Assembly: GCF_000332645.1 (NCBI RefSeq)
Contig: NZ_AMXN01000009.1
Coordinates: forward strand, 1 to 64,000
Length of the DNA: 64,000 nt
Direction: 5' to 3'
Source: Bacillus inaquosorum KCTC 13429
Lineage (GTDB): Bacteria; Bacillota; Bacilli; Bacillales; Bacillaceae
Positions 18,560-26,818 of the stretch are shown one piece after another. Every line of letters begins with the position of its first letter. Positions within the stretch are counted from its first letter, which is position 1. Under the pieces are notes generated by a model. That model had not been told where the DNA came from and did not search any database. It saw only the letters and a list, made by a program, of their open reading frames with translations. The position numbers and the translations under genes were made by a program.

Positions 18560-19197
18560 CAGAGAGAGAACAGATCGCAAAACGGGCCGCCTCTGAAATC
18601 AAGCCGGGCATGATTGTAAATCTCGGTATCGGCATTCCATCCTTGGTGCCGAACTTTTTGCCGCCTGACATGCAGGTCATGCTGCAGGCGGAAAACGGTG
18701 TGCTCGGCATTGGCGAAAGCCCTCAAAAGGGAGATGAGGATGAAAATTTATGCAACGCAGCGGGATTTCCGGTCCGGGCTGTAAAAGGAGCGTCTTATTT
18801 TGATACAACGATGTCTTTTGCGATGATCAGAAGAGGCAAAATTGACATTACGATTTTAGGCGCCCTGCAGGTGAGCCAGTCAGGCGATTTGGCAAATTGG
18901 CTTGTCCCGGGAAAAAAGGTGCCGGGCATGGGCGGTGCGATGGAACTGGCCCAAAAAGCGAAAAAAGTGGTTGTCGTCATGAGTCATACAGATCAAAAGG
19001 GGAGGCCTAAATTAACAGAAACCTGCACGCTTCCATTAACTGCAGCAGGCTGTGTAGATATGATCATTACTGAAAAAGCCGTTCTTGAGGTCGACGGCCA
19101 TCATTTCATATTAAAAGAGCTGATGAATGGCTCGACAATCGACGAGGTGACGAGGTTGACTGAAGCTGAAATCAAAATAGATATGCCTTTTTCTTAA
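18544..19197 (+). CDS. yodR: YodR, CoA-transferase beta subunit
   Basis: The 217-residue partner of YodS. The catalytic glutamate of family I CoA-transferases is in [10 protein letters not shown] near residues 45–54, where it forms the glutamyl-CoA thioester. [11 protein letters not shown] near 27–37 and the [19 protein letters not shown] stretch near 130 also fit the family. The start overlaps the yodS end by 16 bases; GAAGGAG precedes both a GTG at 18538 and the ATG at 18544, and I prefer the ATG because it gives the length known for YodR. The overlap indicates coupled synthesis of the two subunits. Confidence 0.9.
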   Translation: MGLGVAEREQIAKRAASEIKPGMIVNLGIGIPSLVPNFLPPDMQVMLQAENGVLGIGESPQKGDEDENLCNAAGFPVRAVKGASYFDTTMSFAMIRRGKIDITILGALQVSQSGDLANWLVPGKKVPGMGGAMELAQKAKKVVVVMSHTDQKGRPKLTETCTLPLTAAGCVDMIITEKAVLEVDGHHFILKELMNGSTIDEVTRLTEAEIKIDMPFS

Positions 19198-19210
19198 AGG
19201 GGGAATGAGG

Positions 19211-20515
19211 ATGCAGGGTATTGAGAGAAAAGTAATCGAGTGGCTTGATCAGCATTCGGCCAAAGCCATTCGTCTTCTCAAAAGGCTGATTGGAGAAAAA
19301 AGCACATTAGGCTCAGAATTTAACGCCCAAGCTGTTGTGCTTGAAAAGCTGCGGCAATTTCATATGGACATAGACGTGTGGGAGCCAAGCCTAAAGCAAT
19401 TAAAACAGCATCCCTACTTTAAATCAGACCGTTCCGATTTTCATGAGAGCCCGAACATCGTTGCAAAAAAAACGGGAGCGGGCGGGGGCCGGTCGCTGAT
19501 TTTAAACGGTCATATCGATGTTGTGCCTGAAGGAAGCGTAAGGGATTGGAAGTATGAACCGTTTCAAGCTGTCGAAGAAAACGGTAAAATATACGGCCGC
19601 GGCTCAACGGATATGAAGGGAGGCAATACAGCCCTTCTTTTTGCTTTAGAAGCCCTGCACGCTTGCGATGTCAAATTGAAGGGAGATGTATTGTTTCAAA
19701 GTGTTGTAGATGAAGAGTGCGGCGGCGCTGGAACACTGTCTGCCATTATGAGAGGCTACCGTGCTGACGGCGCGCTGATTCCGGAACCGACGAATATGAA
19801 ACTTTTTATAAAGCAGCAGGGCTCGATGTGGTTTCGGATCACAGTGAAAGGATTAGCGGCACATGGGGGCACACGCTATGAAGGTGTGAGCGCGATTGAA
19901 AAAAGCATGCACGTGATCACAGCCATACAAGAGCTGGAGAAAGCCCGCAATGCGAGAATTTCAGATCCGCTGTATGACAATGTCCCAATACCGGTACCGG
20001 TGAATATCGGCACCATCTCAGGCGGTGCGTGGCCATCTTCAGTTGCAGACCGTGTCGTCATAGAAGGGAGATGCGGAATTGCTCCCCATGAAAAGCCTGA
20101 AGCTGTAAAAATAGAATTGGAAAACTGGCTGAGGGATTTAGAATACCGTGACGAATGGTTTAAACATCATCCGATTAAAGTAGAATGGTTTGGCGCTCAA
20201 TGGCTTCCGAATGATTTACCAGATGACCATCCTTTAATCTCAGTGCTGCAATCAGCCTATCAAAAAATGAAACAGACAGAGCCAATGATCGAAGCCTCGC
20301 CATGGGGAACAGACGGAGGGCTTTTATACCATGCAGGAGATACGCCAGTGATCGTCTTTGGGCCTGGAGAAACAAAAACAGCTCATCAGGCAAACGAATA
20401 CATTGAGGTTGAAGCCATGATAGAATCTGCTAAAATTATTGCACTTTTTGTTATGGATTGGTGCGGGCTTCATACAGACGGGGAGGATGCGGATGCTCAA
20501 GTCAATAAAGAGTAA
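19211..20515 (+). CDS. yodQ: YodQ, M20-family amidohydrolase/deacetylase
   Basis: A metallohydrolase of 434–436 residues in the ArgE/DapE/acetylornithine deacetylase group. Metal-site motifs appear in order: [20 protein letters not shown] with the bridging Asp, DEECGG, the PEPT segment, and HQANEYIEV near the C-terminus. In this operon, beside acetyltransferase YodP, it could remove an acetyl or similar group from a lysine-derived intermediate; this is inferred. The ATG at 19211 is better spaced from AAAGGGGGA than an in-frame ATG two codons earlier. It overlaps the start of yodP. Confidence 0.88.
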   Translation: MQGIERKVIEWLDQHSAKAIRLLKRLIGEKSTLGSEFNAQAVVLEKLRQFHMDIDVWEPSLKQLKQHPYFKSDRSDFHESPNIVAKKTGAGGGRSLILNGHIDVVPEGSVRDWKYEPFQAVEENGKIYGRGSTDMKGGNTALLFALEALHACDVKLKGDVLFQSVVDEECGGAGTLSAIMRGYRADGALIPEPTNMKLFIKQQGSMWFRITVKGLAAHGGTRYEGVSAIEKSMHVITAIQELEKARNARISDPLYDNVPIPVPVNIGTISGGAWPSSVADRVVIEGRCGIAPHEKPEAVKIELENWLRDLEYRDEWFKHHPIKVEWFGAQWLPNDLPDDHPLISVLQSAYQKMKQTEPMIEASPWGTDGGLLYHAGDTPVIVFGPGETKTAHQANEYIEVEAMIESAKIIALFVMDWCGLHTDGEDADAQVNKE

Positions 20516-21320
20516 CGGTGTCACAGCGGTTTTGGACCATGACGACTTTAACAAACGAATCAGAGTAGTTCGTTATGACGGAGCCATTGAGAAGGCGCTG
20601 CCTGATATCGTGGCAGCGGCAAAAGAAGAGGATGCGGAAAAAATCATCGTCTATACGAAACAGCATGATGAGGCAGTGCTTGCCAAACACTTATTTGTGC
20701 CGGAGGGTTTTCTCAAGGGCTATTATCTCGGCCACCCGGCTTGCGTCATGGTCCGTTACCTCACAGAGAAACGGAGACAAACAGATTCTTATATAGAAGA
20801 ACAGGAGACCATCGAAGCCTTATATCGCACAGCACCTCACCACCGCAGCGAAATTACCCCCGTTTTTACGATGAGAAAAGCAGAAACAAACGACATGTAC
20901 CAGCTATCCATGCTGTATAAAAAAGTATTCCGTACGTACCCGACCCCCGTATTTGATCCTGCTTATATTGAAAAGACGATGAATGAAAATACGATGTATT
21001 ATGTCATGTTTGATCATGATCGTCTGATCAGTGCAGCAAGCGCAGATATCAATCCAGAGCTGGGTCATGCGGAAATAACCGACTGCGCTGTGCTCCCGGA
21101 ATATCGGGGCCGTTCGCTGACAAGCCTTTTAATCGGGGCTTTAGAAAAAGAAATGGCCGAGAAGGATATCTTTCATGTATTTTCTCTCGCCCGTGCTGCG
21201 TCTTTTGGGATGAATGCTGTGTTGTACCATTCCGGCTATCAGTATGGCGGAAGGCTGATCAACAATTGCTATATAGCCGAAGGTCTTGAAAACATGAATA
21301 TTTGGTGTAAGCACCTGTAA
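20493..21320 (+). CDS. yodP: YodP, beta-lysine N6-acetyltransferase (AblB-like)
   Basis: A 275-residue GNAT acetyltransferase: the acetyl-CoA motif [21 protein letters not shown] lies near 195–215 and the domain runs about 125–270. It is adjacent to the lysine 2,3-aminomutase gene kamA, the arrangement of the ablA-ablB pair that makes N(epsilon)-acetyl-beta-lysine. That compound is an osmolyte in archaea; in bacilli the pathway role is less clear. The N-terminal 120 residues hold the part specific to this family. GGGGAGG precedes the second of two ATG codons at 20487 and 20493. The gene overlaps the yodQ end. Confidence 0.9.
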   Translation: MLKSIKSNGVTAVLDHDDFNKRIRVVRYDGAIEKALPDIVAAAKEEDAEKIIVYTKQHDEAVLAKHLFVPEGFLKGYYLGHPACVMVRYLTEKRRQTDSYIEEQETIEALYRTAPHHRSEITPVFTMRKAETNDMYQLSMLYKKVFRTYPTPVFDPAYIEKTMNENTMYYVMFDHDRLISAASADINPELGHAEITDCAVLPEYRGRSLTSLLIGALEKEMAEKDIFHVFSLARAASFGMNAVLYHSGYQYGGRLINNCYIAEGLENMNIWCKHL

Positions 21321-21332
21321 GGAGGAATTCAT

Positions 21333-22748
21333 TTGGCAAACAAATGGCATAAACCGAAACGGCATTGGAAGGAGATTGAGTTATGGAAGGATGTTCCAGA
21401 AGAGAAATGGAACGATTGGCTTTGGCAGCTGACACATACGGTAAGAACGGTAGATGATTTAAAAAAAGTCATTAATCTGACTGAGGATGAAGAGGAAGGC
21501 GTCAGAATTTCGACCAAAACGATCCCCCTAAATATTACACCTTACTATGCTTCATTAATGGATCCCGATAATCCGAGATGCCCGATCCGCATGCAGTCTG
21601 TGCCGCTTTCTGAAGAAATGCACAAAACAAAATACGATCTGGAAGACCCGCTCCATGAGGATGAAGATTCACCGGTACCCGGTCTGACGCACCGCTATCC
21701 CGACCGTGTGCTGTTTCTTGTCACTAATCAATGTTCCATGTACTGCCGCTACTGCACAAGAAGGCGTTTTTCCGGACAAATCGGAATGGGAGTCCCCAAA
21801 AAACAGCTTGATGCTGCGATTGCTTATATCCGGGAAACACCTGAAATCCGCGATTGTTTAATTTCAGGCGGTGACGGGTTACTAATCAATGATCAAATTT
21901 TAGAATACATTTTAAAAGAGCTTCGCAGCATTCCGCATCTGGAAGTGATCAGAATCGGAACAAGGGCGCCGGTCGTCTTTCCACAGCGCATTACCGATCA
22001 ACTGTGCGAGATTTTAAAAAAATATCATCCGGTCTGGCTGAACACTCATTTCAACACAAGCATCGAAATGACAGAGGAATCCGTTGAGGCCTGTGAAAAG
22101 CTGGTGAACGCAGGAGTGCCGGTCGGAAATCAGGCAGTCGTGTTAGCCGGTATTAATGATTCAGTTCCAATCATGAAAAAGCTCATGCACGACTTGGTAA
22201 AAATCAGAGTCCGTCCGTATTATATTTATCAATGTGATCTGTCAGAAGGTATCGGACATTTCAGAGCCCCCGTTTCCAAAGGTTTGGAGATCATTGAAGG
22301 GCTGAGAGGCCATACCTCAGGCTATGCGGTTCCTACCTTTGTCGTTGACGCGCCAGGCGGCGGGGGGAAAATCGCTTTGCAGCCAAACTATGTACTGTCG
22401 CAAAGCCCTGACAAAGTCATCTTAAGAAATTTTGAAGGCGTCATTACGTCATATCCGGAACCGGAGAATTATATCCCTAATCAGGCTGACGCCTATTTTG
22501 AGTCCGTTTTCCCTGAAATCGCTGACAAAAAGGAGCCGATCGGGCTGAGTGCCATTTTTGCCGACAAAGAGGTTTCTTTTACACCGGAAAATGTAGCCAG
22601 AATCAAAAGGAGAGAGGCATACACAGCGAATCCCGAGCATGAAACATTAAAAGACCGGCGTGAGAAAAGAGACCAGCTAAAAGAAAAGAAATTTTTGGCG
22701 CAGCAGAAAAAACAGAAAGAGGCTGAAATCGGAGGGGATTCTTCATGA
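21333..22748 (+). CDS. kamA: L-lysine 2,3-aminomutase, radical SAM enzyme
   Basis: KamA converts L-lysine to L-beta-lysine using a [4Fe-4S] cluster, S-adenosylmethionine and PLP. The 471-residue protein has the radical-SAM cluster motif CSMYCRYC with Cys134, Cys138 and Cys141. It also has the aminomutase-type PLP lysine, about residue 346, in PGGGGKIALQPNY. The C-terminal 60 residues are a charged helical extension. I take the TTG at 21333, preceded by AAGGAGG. The yodP stop is 12 bases upstream and yokU overlaps the end by four bases, so kamA is the penultimate gene of the yodT operon. Confidence 0.96.
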   Translation: MANKWHKPKRHWKEIELWKDVPEEKWNDWLWQLTHTVRTVDDLKKVINLTEDEEEGVRISTKTIPLNITPYYASLMDPDNPRCPIRMQSVPLSEEMHKTKYDLEDPLHEDEDSPVPGLTHRYPDRVLFLVTNQCSMYCRYCTRRRFSGQIGMGVPKKQLDAAIAYIRETPEIRDCLISGGDGLLINDQILEYILKELRSIPHLEVIRIGTRAPVVFPQRITDQLCEILKKYHPVWLNTHFNTSIEMTEESVEACEKLVNAGVPVGNQAVVLAGINDSVPIMKKLMHDLVKIRVRPYYIYQCDLSEGIGHFRAPVSKGLEIIEGLRGHTSGYAVPTFVVDAPGGGGKIALQPNYVLSQSPDKVILRNFEGVITSYPEPENYIPNQADAYFESVFPEIADKKEPIGLSAIFADKEVSFTPENVARIKRREAYTANPEHETLKDRREKRDQLKEKKFLAQQKKQKEAEIGGDSS

Positions 22749-23023
22749 AAACATGCGAATGGTGCGGCGAGCTTGAAGCAGTACCCGGCAAAAACACGGT
22801 GTACTGGGAGCTCCCTGACGGAACAAGAGCCATAGAACTGACAGACACCCCCGCCATGGTGTGTGCTTCCTGCGGAATGACCTATCAAGAGGAAAACACG
22901 ATTAAGGAGATTGAGGATCAGCTGCTTTTGATTCAAACAAAAAAACTGCCTGAAAGCCTGACGTATCAACAGCTCATGGAGACAGAAAGAATTCTGAAAC
23001 GCAACTATTTTGATTTCTCCTGA
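22745..23023 (+). CDS. yokU: YokU, YgiT-type zinc-finger protein
   Basis: A 92-residue protein with two CxxC pairs, Cys4/Cys7 and Cys40/Cys43, forming a probable zinc ribbon of the YgiT type, followed by a helical tail. The ATG overlaps the kamA stop (ATGA), so it is translated with kamA and is the last gene of the operon. A role as an accessory or regulator of the aminomutase pathway is plausible from the constant linkage but unproven. No toxin partner of the MqsR type is beside it. Confidence 0.85.
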   Translation: MKTCEWCGELEAVPGKNTVYWELPDGTRAIELTDTPAMVCASCGMTYQEENTIKEIEDQLLLIQTKKLPESLTYQQLMETERILKRNYFDFS

Positions 23024-23109
23024 ATGATGTTTCGGTATTCTTTTGTTGTAATTTTACACTTGAACTGTATAATAGAACAACAAAAGACAGACACCAGGAG
23101 GGGAAACCC

Positions 23110-23334
23110 ATGAAATCCTTTTATCACTATTTATTGAAATACAGACACCCTAAGCCGAAGGACAGCATCAGTGAATTTGCCAATCAGGCGTATGAGGATC
23201 ACAGCTTTCCGAAAACCTCAACCGATTATCATGAAATCAGTTCATATTTAGAGCTGAACGCTGATTACCTTCACACGATGGCTACGTTTGATGAAGCTTG
23301 GGATCAATACGAGGCTGAAGTGCACGGCAGATAA
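23110..23334 (+). CDS. yozE: YozE, UPF0346 small protein
   Basis: A 74-residue helical cytoplasmic protein of the YozE (UPF0346) family: aromatic start FYHYLLKYRHPKPKDSI and a conserved YEDHSFPKTSTDYHEISSYLE core. The fold is SAM-like; a nucleic-acid-binding role has been suggested but no function is proven. AGGAGG precedes the ATG. It is separated from yokU by about 85 bases that probably hold its own promoter, and is followed by a terminator. Confidence 0.88.
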   Translation: MKSFYHYLLKYRHPKPKDSISEFANQAYEDHSFPKTSTDYHEISSYLELNADYLHTMATFDEAWDQYEAEVHGR

Positions 23335-23344
23335 TAGCTGTTCC

Positions 23345-23370
23345 ATCCGCAGATCACTGCGGATTTTTTT
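23345..23370 (+). terminator. Terminator after yozE
   Basis: ATCCGCAG and CTGCGGAT pair around ATCA and are followed by seven T residues. Confidence 0.85.
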
Positions 23371-23484
23371 ATGTCCTCACCCATACCAGAATTGGATATT
23401 TCCTTTGGTTTTCATGCCCATGCGAATTGGCGTCACCCGGCATACGATAGCGTATGAGAAATGTTGCGGCGAGGGGGAGACACC

Positions 23485-24165
23485 GTGAAGCAAAATAAAC
23501 CGAAATTCCAAGTAGGGGATATCGTAGTCGTCATTATGTATGGAACAGTCGGCACCATCACAAAAGTACACCAAATTGATAAACACTATCTATATGAAGT
23601 CAATCATAATGAAGTCTTATACTTTGAGTCGTCCATTCAGCTTTACAAAGATTATGAGGGTGTCATTGTCGACATGGAAAAGCTTGATATTGAGTATGAA
23701 TTCCTTATTGGGGACGTCGTTTATGTAAAAGATTATGGAAAAGAACTCTTTCGCATTATCGGCCACAGAACAGAAATTTGGAGATATTTAGAAGATGGCT
23801 GGGAAGATATCATTTATGAGCTGACCCGTTTAAAGGATGGAGAGTGGCTTGAAACGGAGGAAGAGGATCTCACGCTGGTGCTAAGAAAATATGAAATGGA
23901 CCAGTTTGTACATCAGCTTTTGTTTGTCCACTATGTCGGAGAAACTGCCCAAGAGATCGGCGAAGATATCGCATCGTCTGCTCTTCTTCAGTTTGAAGGT
24001 GATGATGAAGATCAAGATACCCTTCACATCCTTGCTGTATCAATTGTTGATGAGCTTCTGGATATTTATAATGACTACAAAATTCTGTACGAAATGTTTC
24101 AAGATGAAGAATATAAAGATATGATGATGTTTGTTCTGGAAAGTTTAAAAGAGCACTTCAGTTAG
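23485..24165 (+). CDS. yodN: YodN, conserved Bacillus protein of unknown function
   Basis: An acidic 226-residue protein without signal peptide or membrane helix. Its first 120 residues carry short beta-rich repeats (KFQVGDIVVVIMYGTVGTI, then EFLIGDVVYVKDYGKELFRI) that look like two SH3- or KOW-like units. The C-terminal 100 residues are acidic and helical. I use the GTG at 23485, eight bases after GAGGGGGAG. It is next to other small sporulation-period genes. No biochemical function is known. Its stop codon overlaps that of a convergent micro-gene. Confidence 0.75.
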   Translation: MKQNKPKFQVGDIVVVIMYGTVGTITKVHQIDKHYLYEVNHNEVLYFESSIQLYKDYEGVIVDMEKLDIEYEFLIGDVVYVKDYGKELFRIIGHRTEIWRYLEDGWEDIIYELTRLKDGEWLETEEEDLTLVLRKYEMDQFVHQLLFVHYVGETAQEIGEDIASSALLQFEGDDEDQDTLHILAVSIVDELLDIYNDYKILYEMFQDEEYKDMMMFVLESLKEHFS

Positions 24166-24305
24166 TTTGTGAACATACGGATCAAAACATATAAAAAATA
24201 AGGCAGACAGCCCCAAATCATCACTTGCGTCATTCCTTTGAGCGTTTTTTCCATTATGATATCAAATCTTTCTCCGTCCAGTGCTTCCATCATTTTAGCG
24301 ATCAT
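24162..24305 (-). CDS. Small membrane protein (47 aa), convergent with yodN
   Basis: Translated from 24305, this gives 47 residues: a charged amphipathic start (MEALDGERFDIIMEKTLKG) and one hydrophobic helix (about 27–44) ending RMFTN. TAGGAGG lies eight bases before the ATG, which supports expression. The stop codon overlaps the yodN stop by three bases on the opposite strand. I do not recognise a family; it may match one of the small yoy genes of 168. Confidence 0.6.
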   Translation of the reverse strand: MIAKMMEALDGERFDIIMEKTLKGMTQVMIWGCLPYFLYVLIRMFTN

Positions 24306-24425
24306 ATAGTCAGCCTCCTATGGCTTGTTTTTTATTCAATGTATATGACCGAAAGAATTGTTTAGAACACCGGGTATAATTCAGCCTGTTTTTTCATAAA
24401 ACATAAAAAAGGAGGCGGTACGGAG

Positions 24426-24602
24426 ATGAAAGAAATAGATCTTGTGATTGATACGGAAGAAATCGCTGAATTTTTTTACAGAGAGCTTGCAAGACGGGGC
24501 TACATACCGAGTGAGGATGAGCTGTTTGAAATCGCTGATATTACCTTTGATTATTTGATAGAAAAATGTATGATAGATGAAGAGCTGGACGAAGATGATT
24601 GA
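24426..24602 (+). CDS. yozD: YozD, small acidic protein
   Basis: A 58-residue acidic, helical, cytoplasmic protein (start MKEIDLVIDTEEIAEFF, tail DEELDEDD). GGAGGCGGTACGGAG precedes the ATG. It is a short gene between yodN and yodM with its own terminator. Function unknown; identity by position, size and recall of the 168 protein. Confidence 0.8.
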   Translation: MKEIDLVIDTEEIAEFFYRELARRGYIPSEDELFEIADITFDYLIEKCMIDEELDEDD

Positions 24603-24608
24603 GGCTTG

Positions 24609-24635
24609 AAACCGGAGCGGCCAGCTCCGGTTTTG
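24609..24635 (+). terminator. Terminator after yozD
   Basis: AACCGGAGC and GCTCCGGTT pair around GGCCA and end in TTTTGTT. Confidence 0.75.
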
Positions 24636-24678
24636 TTATTCATGTTCTATGACTTCTGTGAAAATCGAGGTGGTTAAA

Positions 24679-25293
24679 ATGTTGTACAAGCCCGTTAGTC
24701 TGTTTCTTTTCTTTCTTTTTCTAGCTGCGGTCATTCATACAAATGCTGTTCAATCTGCAGATGAAATGATAAGCAAGGCAGCTGTTTTGATTCGCCAGCC
24801 ATGGCTTAATGATGCCATGGCTGGGATCACGCATCTTGGAGCTTCTTCTTTCCTGTTCCCTCTTATCCTGATCATTGGAATAGGGCTGTTTTTTTACAGA
24901 AAAACATGGGACGGGCTTTTGATGCTTTTGGTATTCGGTGCAGATCGACTGTTAAACAAAGTGTTAAAAGAATGGATCGAGCGAGTGAGGCCTGATTTTT
25001 CACCGCTGGTTCATGAATCATCCTTCAGCTTTCCGAGCGGCCACGCTATGAACGCTGCCTATGTCTATCCTGTTATTGCCTACTTTTTAGTAAAACACCT
25101 CCCGTTTTTGTCCAAACATAAAAAAATGGTATACACCATAGCCGGCGTGATCACGGTTTTGGTCGGCATAAGCAGAGTCTATCTGGGTGTGCATTTTGTA
25201 ACCGACGTGCTAGGGGGCTTTAGTCTCGGCCTGCTTCTGTTTTTCCTCGTAAAAGGTTTTGACGAAAAGATTAAGCGGTTTCGACAAAAATAG
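24679..25293 (+). CDS. yodM: YodM, PAP2-family membrane phosphatase
   Basis: A 204-residue integral membrane phosphatase with about six helices. The three lipid-phosphatase motifs are complete: KEWIERVRP (about 95–103), PSGHA (about 118–122) and SRVYLGVHFVTDVLGG (about 165–180). They form a histidine phosphatase site facing outside. Such enzymes dephosphorylate undecaprenyl pyrophosphate or phosphatidylglycerol phosphate; the substrate here is not defined. GAGGTGG precedes the ATG at 24679; an earlier in-frame ATG has no site. Confidence 0.88.
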   Translation: MLYKPVSLFLFFLFLAAVIHTNAVQSADEMISKAAVLIRQPWLNDAMAGITHLGASSFLFPLILIIGIGLFFYRKTWDGLLMLLVFGADRLLNKVLKEWIERVRPDFSPLVHESSFSFPSGHAMNAAYVYPVIAYFLVKHLPFLSKHKKMVYTIAGVITVLVGISRVYLGVHFVTDVLGGFSLGLLLFFLVKGFDEKIKRFRQK

Positions 25294-25353
25294 AGAGAGG
25301 AAAAACGGACAAAAACGCTAATATGTTAAAGAAATAAAAGGGAGGGGATCTTG

Positions 25354-25671
25354 ATGATGTTATCCGTGTTTAAAAAGAAGTCTTGTTCCTATGACGTGAC
25401 AATATTTCAAACACCCCGGTTTGGCGAAAAAAAGGGCTACAGACCCGTCTATCGAACTGAACTGAACGGGAGCGATCATCAAGACGTGCTGAAAAGAGCA
25501 TTCTCTTTGTTTAATGTATTTGACACTGTTCCAAGTGATTATGATGCGAGATTTATGGCCACAGGGGACGTGATTCTGATTGATGAAGGAAGAAAAGGGA
25601 AAACATATTATAAACTGCTTCCCGCCGGATGGAGGAAAATCAATCGTCTGATTGTACAAACGACAAAATGA
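25354..25671 (+). CDS. yodL: YodL, sporulation-period protein linked to MreB
   Basis: A soluble basic protein of about 105 residues with no recognised domain. From published work on 168, YodL is made in the mother cell under SigE and, when overproduced, alters cell shape through MreB. The sequence shows an aromatic, charged N-terminus (KKKSCSYDVTIFQTP) and two short blocks, GYRPVYRTELNG and GDVILIDEGRKGKTYYKLLPAGW, that are probably beta hairpins. GGGAGGGG precedes three possible starts (TTG 25351, ATG 25354, ATG 25357). It ends at a bidirectional terminator. Confidence 0.8.
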   Translation: MMLSVFKKKSCSYDVTIFQTPRFGEKKGYRPVYRTELNGSDHQDVLKRAFSLFNVFDTVPSDYDARFMATGDVILIDEGRKGKTYYKLLPAGWRKINRLIVQTTK

Positions 25672-25675
25672 AAAG

Positions 25676-25699
25676 AAAACTGCGGATTTCCGCAGTTTT
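25676..25699. terminator. Bidirectional terminator after yodL
   Basis: AAAACTGCGG and CCGCAGTTTT flank ATTT in perfect symmetry. It serves yodL and the convergent 41-residue gene. Confidence 0.8.
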
Positions 25700-25706
25700 C
25701 TGCAGT

Positions 25707-25832
25707 TTAAGGCTTGCGTTTGGCAGCGGAATACTCTTTCTCGTGCGCCTCTTCAGCTGCAATCACGTCTTTTGCAGGTATGTGGTTGTTCTTTTTTTGG
25801 CCGGTGATCCGGTTACGCTGTTTTTTACCCAT
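25707..25832 (-). CDS. Small basic protein (41 aa)
   Basis: Translated from 25832 this gives 41 residues: a basic asparagine/glutamine-rich N-terminus (KKQRNRITGQKKNNH), then IPAKDVIAAEEAHEKEY and a basic end (AAKRKP). GGAGG lies eight bases before the ATG. The composition recalls small Bacillus spore-associated peptides such as the YpzI/Ssp types, but I cannot assign a family. It is convergent with yodL and divergent from deoD. Confidence 0.6.
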   Translation of the reverse strand: MGKKQRNRITGQKKNNHIPAKDVIAAEEAHEKEYSAAKRKP

Positions 25833-26034
25833 GTCCCATCCCTCCTTCCTGCGGTTAGGTTTTCAAATAAACACCTCAATTATCCCGTTTTTCTCCGGAA
25901 GTGCCCAAACGGCCCCGGAACATTTCTTTTTTCGCCATATTCCTTTATAATCAATGCTGAAGTTTGTCTCATCATGACATTCGTTGTAAAATGAACGGAC
26001 TGGATGATAATTTAGATTTACAGGAGGATATGAG

Positions 26035-26736
26035 ATGAGTGTACATATAGGTGCTGAAAAAGGACAGATTGCGGACACAGTGCTTTTGCCGGGAGATCCT
26101 CTCAGAGCAAAATTTATTGCTGAAACGTATCTTGAAAATGTAGAATGCTACAATGAAGTTAGAGGCATGTATGGATTTACGGGTACATATAAAGGCAAAA
26201 AAATCTCCGTGCAAGGCACGGGAATGGGCGTTCCGTCGATTTCAATTTATGTGAATGAATTAATTCAAAGCTACGATGTGCAAAATTTAATAAGAGTAGG
26301 TTCTTGCGGCGCTATCCGTAAAGATGTCAAAGTGCGGGACGTCATTTTGGCTATGACCTCTTCAACTGATTCTCAAATGAACAGAGTCGCTTTCGGAAGC
26401 ATTGATTTTGCGCCTTGCGCAGATTTTGAGCTTTTAAAAAATGCCTATGATGCCGCAAAGGATAAAGGCGTGCCGGTCACTGTAGGAAGCGTATTTACAG
26501 CTGACCAATTCTACAACGACGATTCGCAAATCGAAAAGCTTGCAAAATACGGTGTCCTGGGCGTAGAGATGGAAACGACTGCATTGTATACATTAGCAGC
26601 GAAGCACGGAAGAAAAGCGCTGTCAATTCTCACCGTGAGCGATCACGTATTAACAGGAGAAGAAACGACAGCGGAAGAGCGTCAAACGACATTTCATGAT
26701 ATGATAGAAGTGGCTTTACATTCCGTATCACAATAA
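26035..26736 (+). CDS. deoD: Purine-nucleoside phosphorylase DeoD
   Basis: DeoD splits purine (deoxy)nucleosides with phosphate into base and (deoxy)ribose-1-phosphate for salvage. The 233-residue cytoplasmic protein is of the hexameric bacterial type. Landmarks are [13 protein letters not shown] (about 17–29, phosphate loop), the RVGSCGAI segment near 87–94 and [13 protein letters not shown] (about 178–190), which binds ribose. The general acid aspartate lies in TVSDH near 202–206. A good AGGAGG precedes the ATG. It stands alone between the small gene at 25832 and yodJ. Confidence 0.96.
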   Translation: MSVHIGAEKGQIADTVLLPGDPLRAKFIAETYLENVECYNEVRGMYGFTGTYKGKKISVQGTGMGVPSISIYVNELIQSYDVQNLIRVGSCGAIRKDVKVRDVILAMTSSTDSQMNRVAFGSIDFAPCADFELLKNAYDAAKDKGVPVTVGSVFTADQFYNDDSQIEKLAKYGVLGVEMETTALYTLAAKHGRKALSILTVSDHVLTGEETTAEERQTTFHDMIEVALHSVSQ

Positions 26737-26744
26737 AATAAATC

Positions 26745-26778
26745 AAGAGGCGTGCTGGGTGCCGGCAGCCTCTTCTTT
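26745..26778 (+). terminator. Probable terminator after deoD
   Basis: AAGAGGC and GCCTCTT pair across a GC-rich loop of 16 bases that can itself pair; the T run is interrupted (TCTTTAT). Confidence 0.55.
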
Positions 26779-26818
26779 ATGAATGCGGAAACGATTGATA
26801 AAAGGAAGGTAATGTAAT

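Noticed and set aside
23441..23456. A palindrome CATACGATAGCGTATG upstream of yodN as an operator or a SigK/SigE -10 element
   Set aside because: CATACGAT fits the -10 but no acceptable -35 lies at the right distance. A short palindrome of this size can occur by chance.
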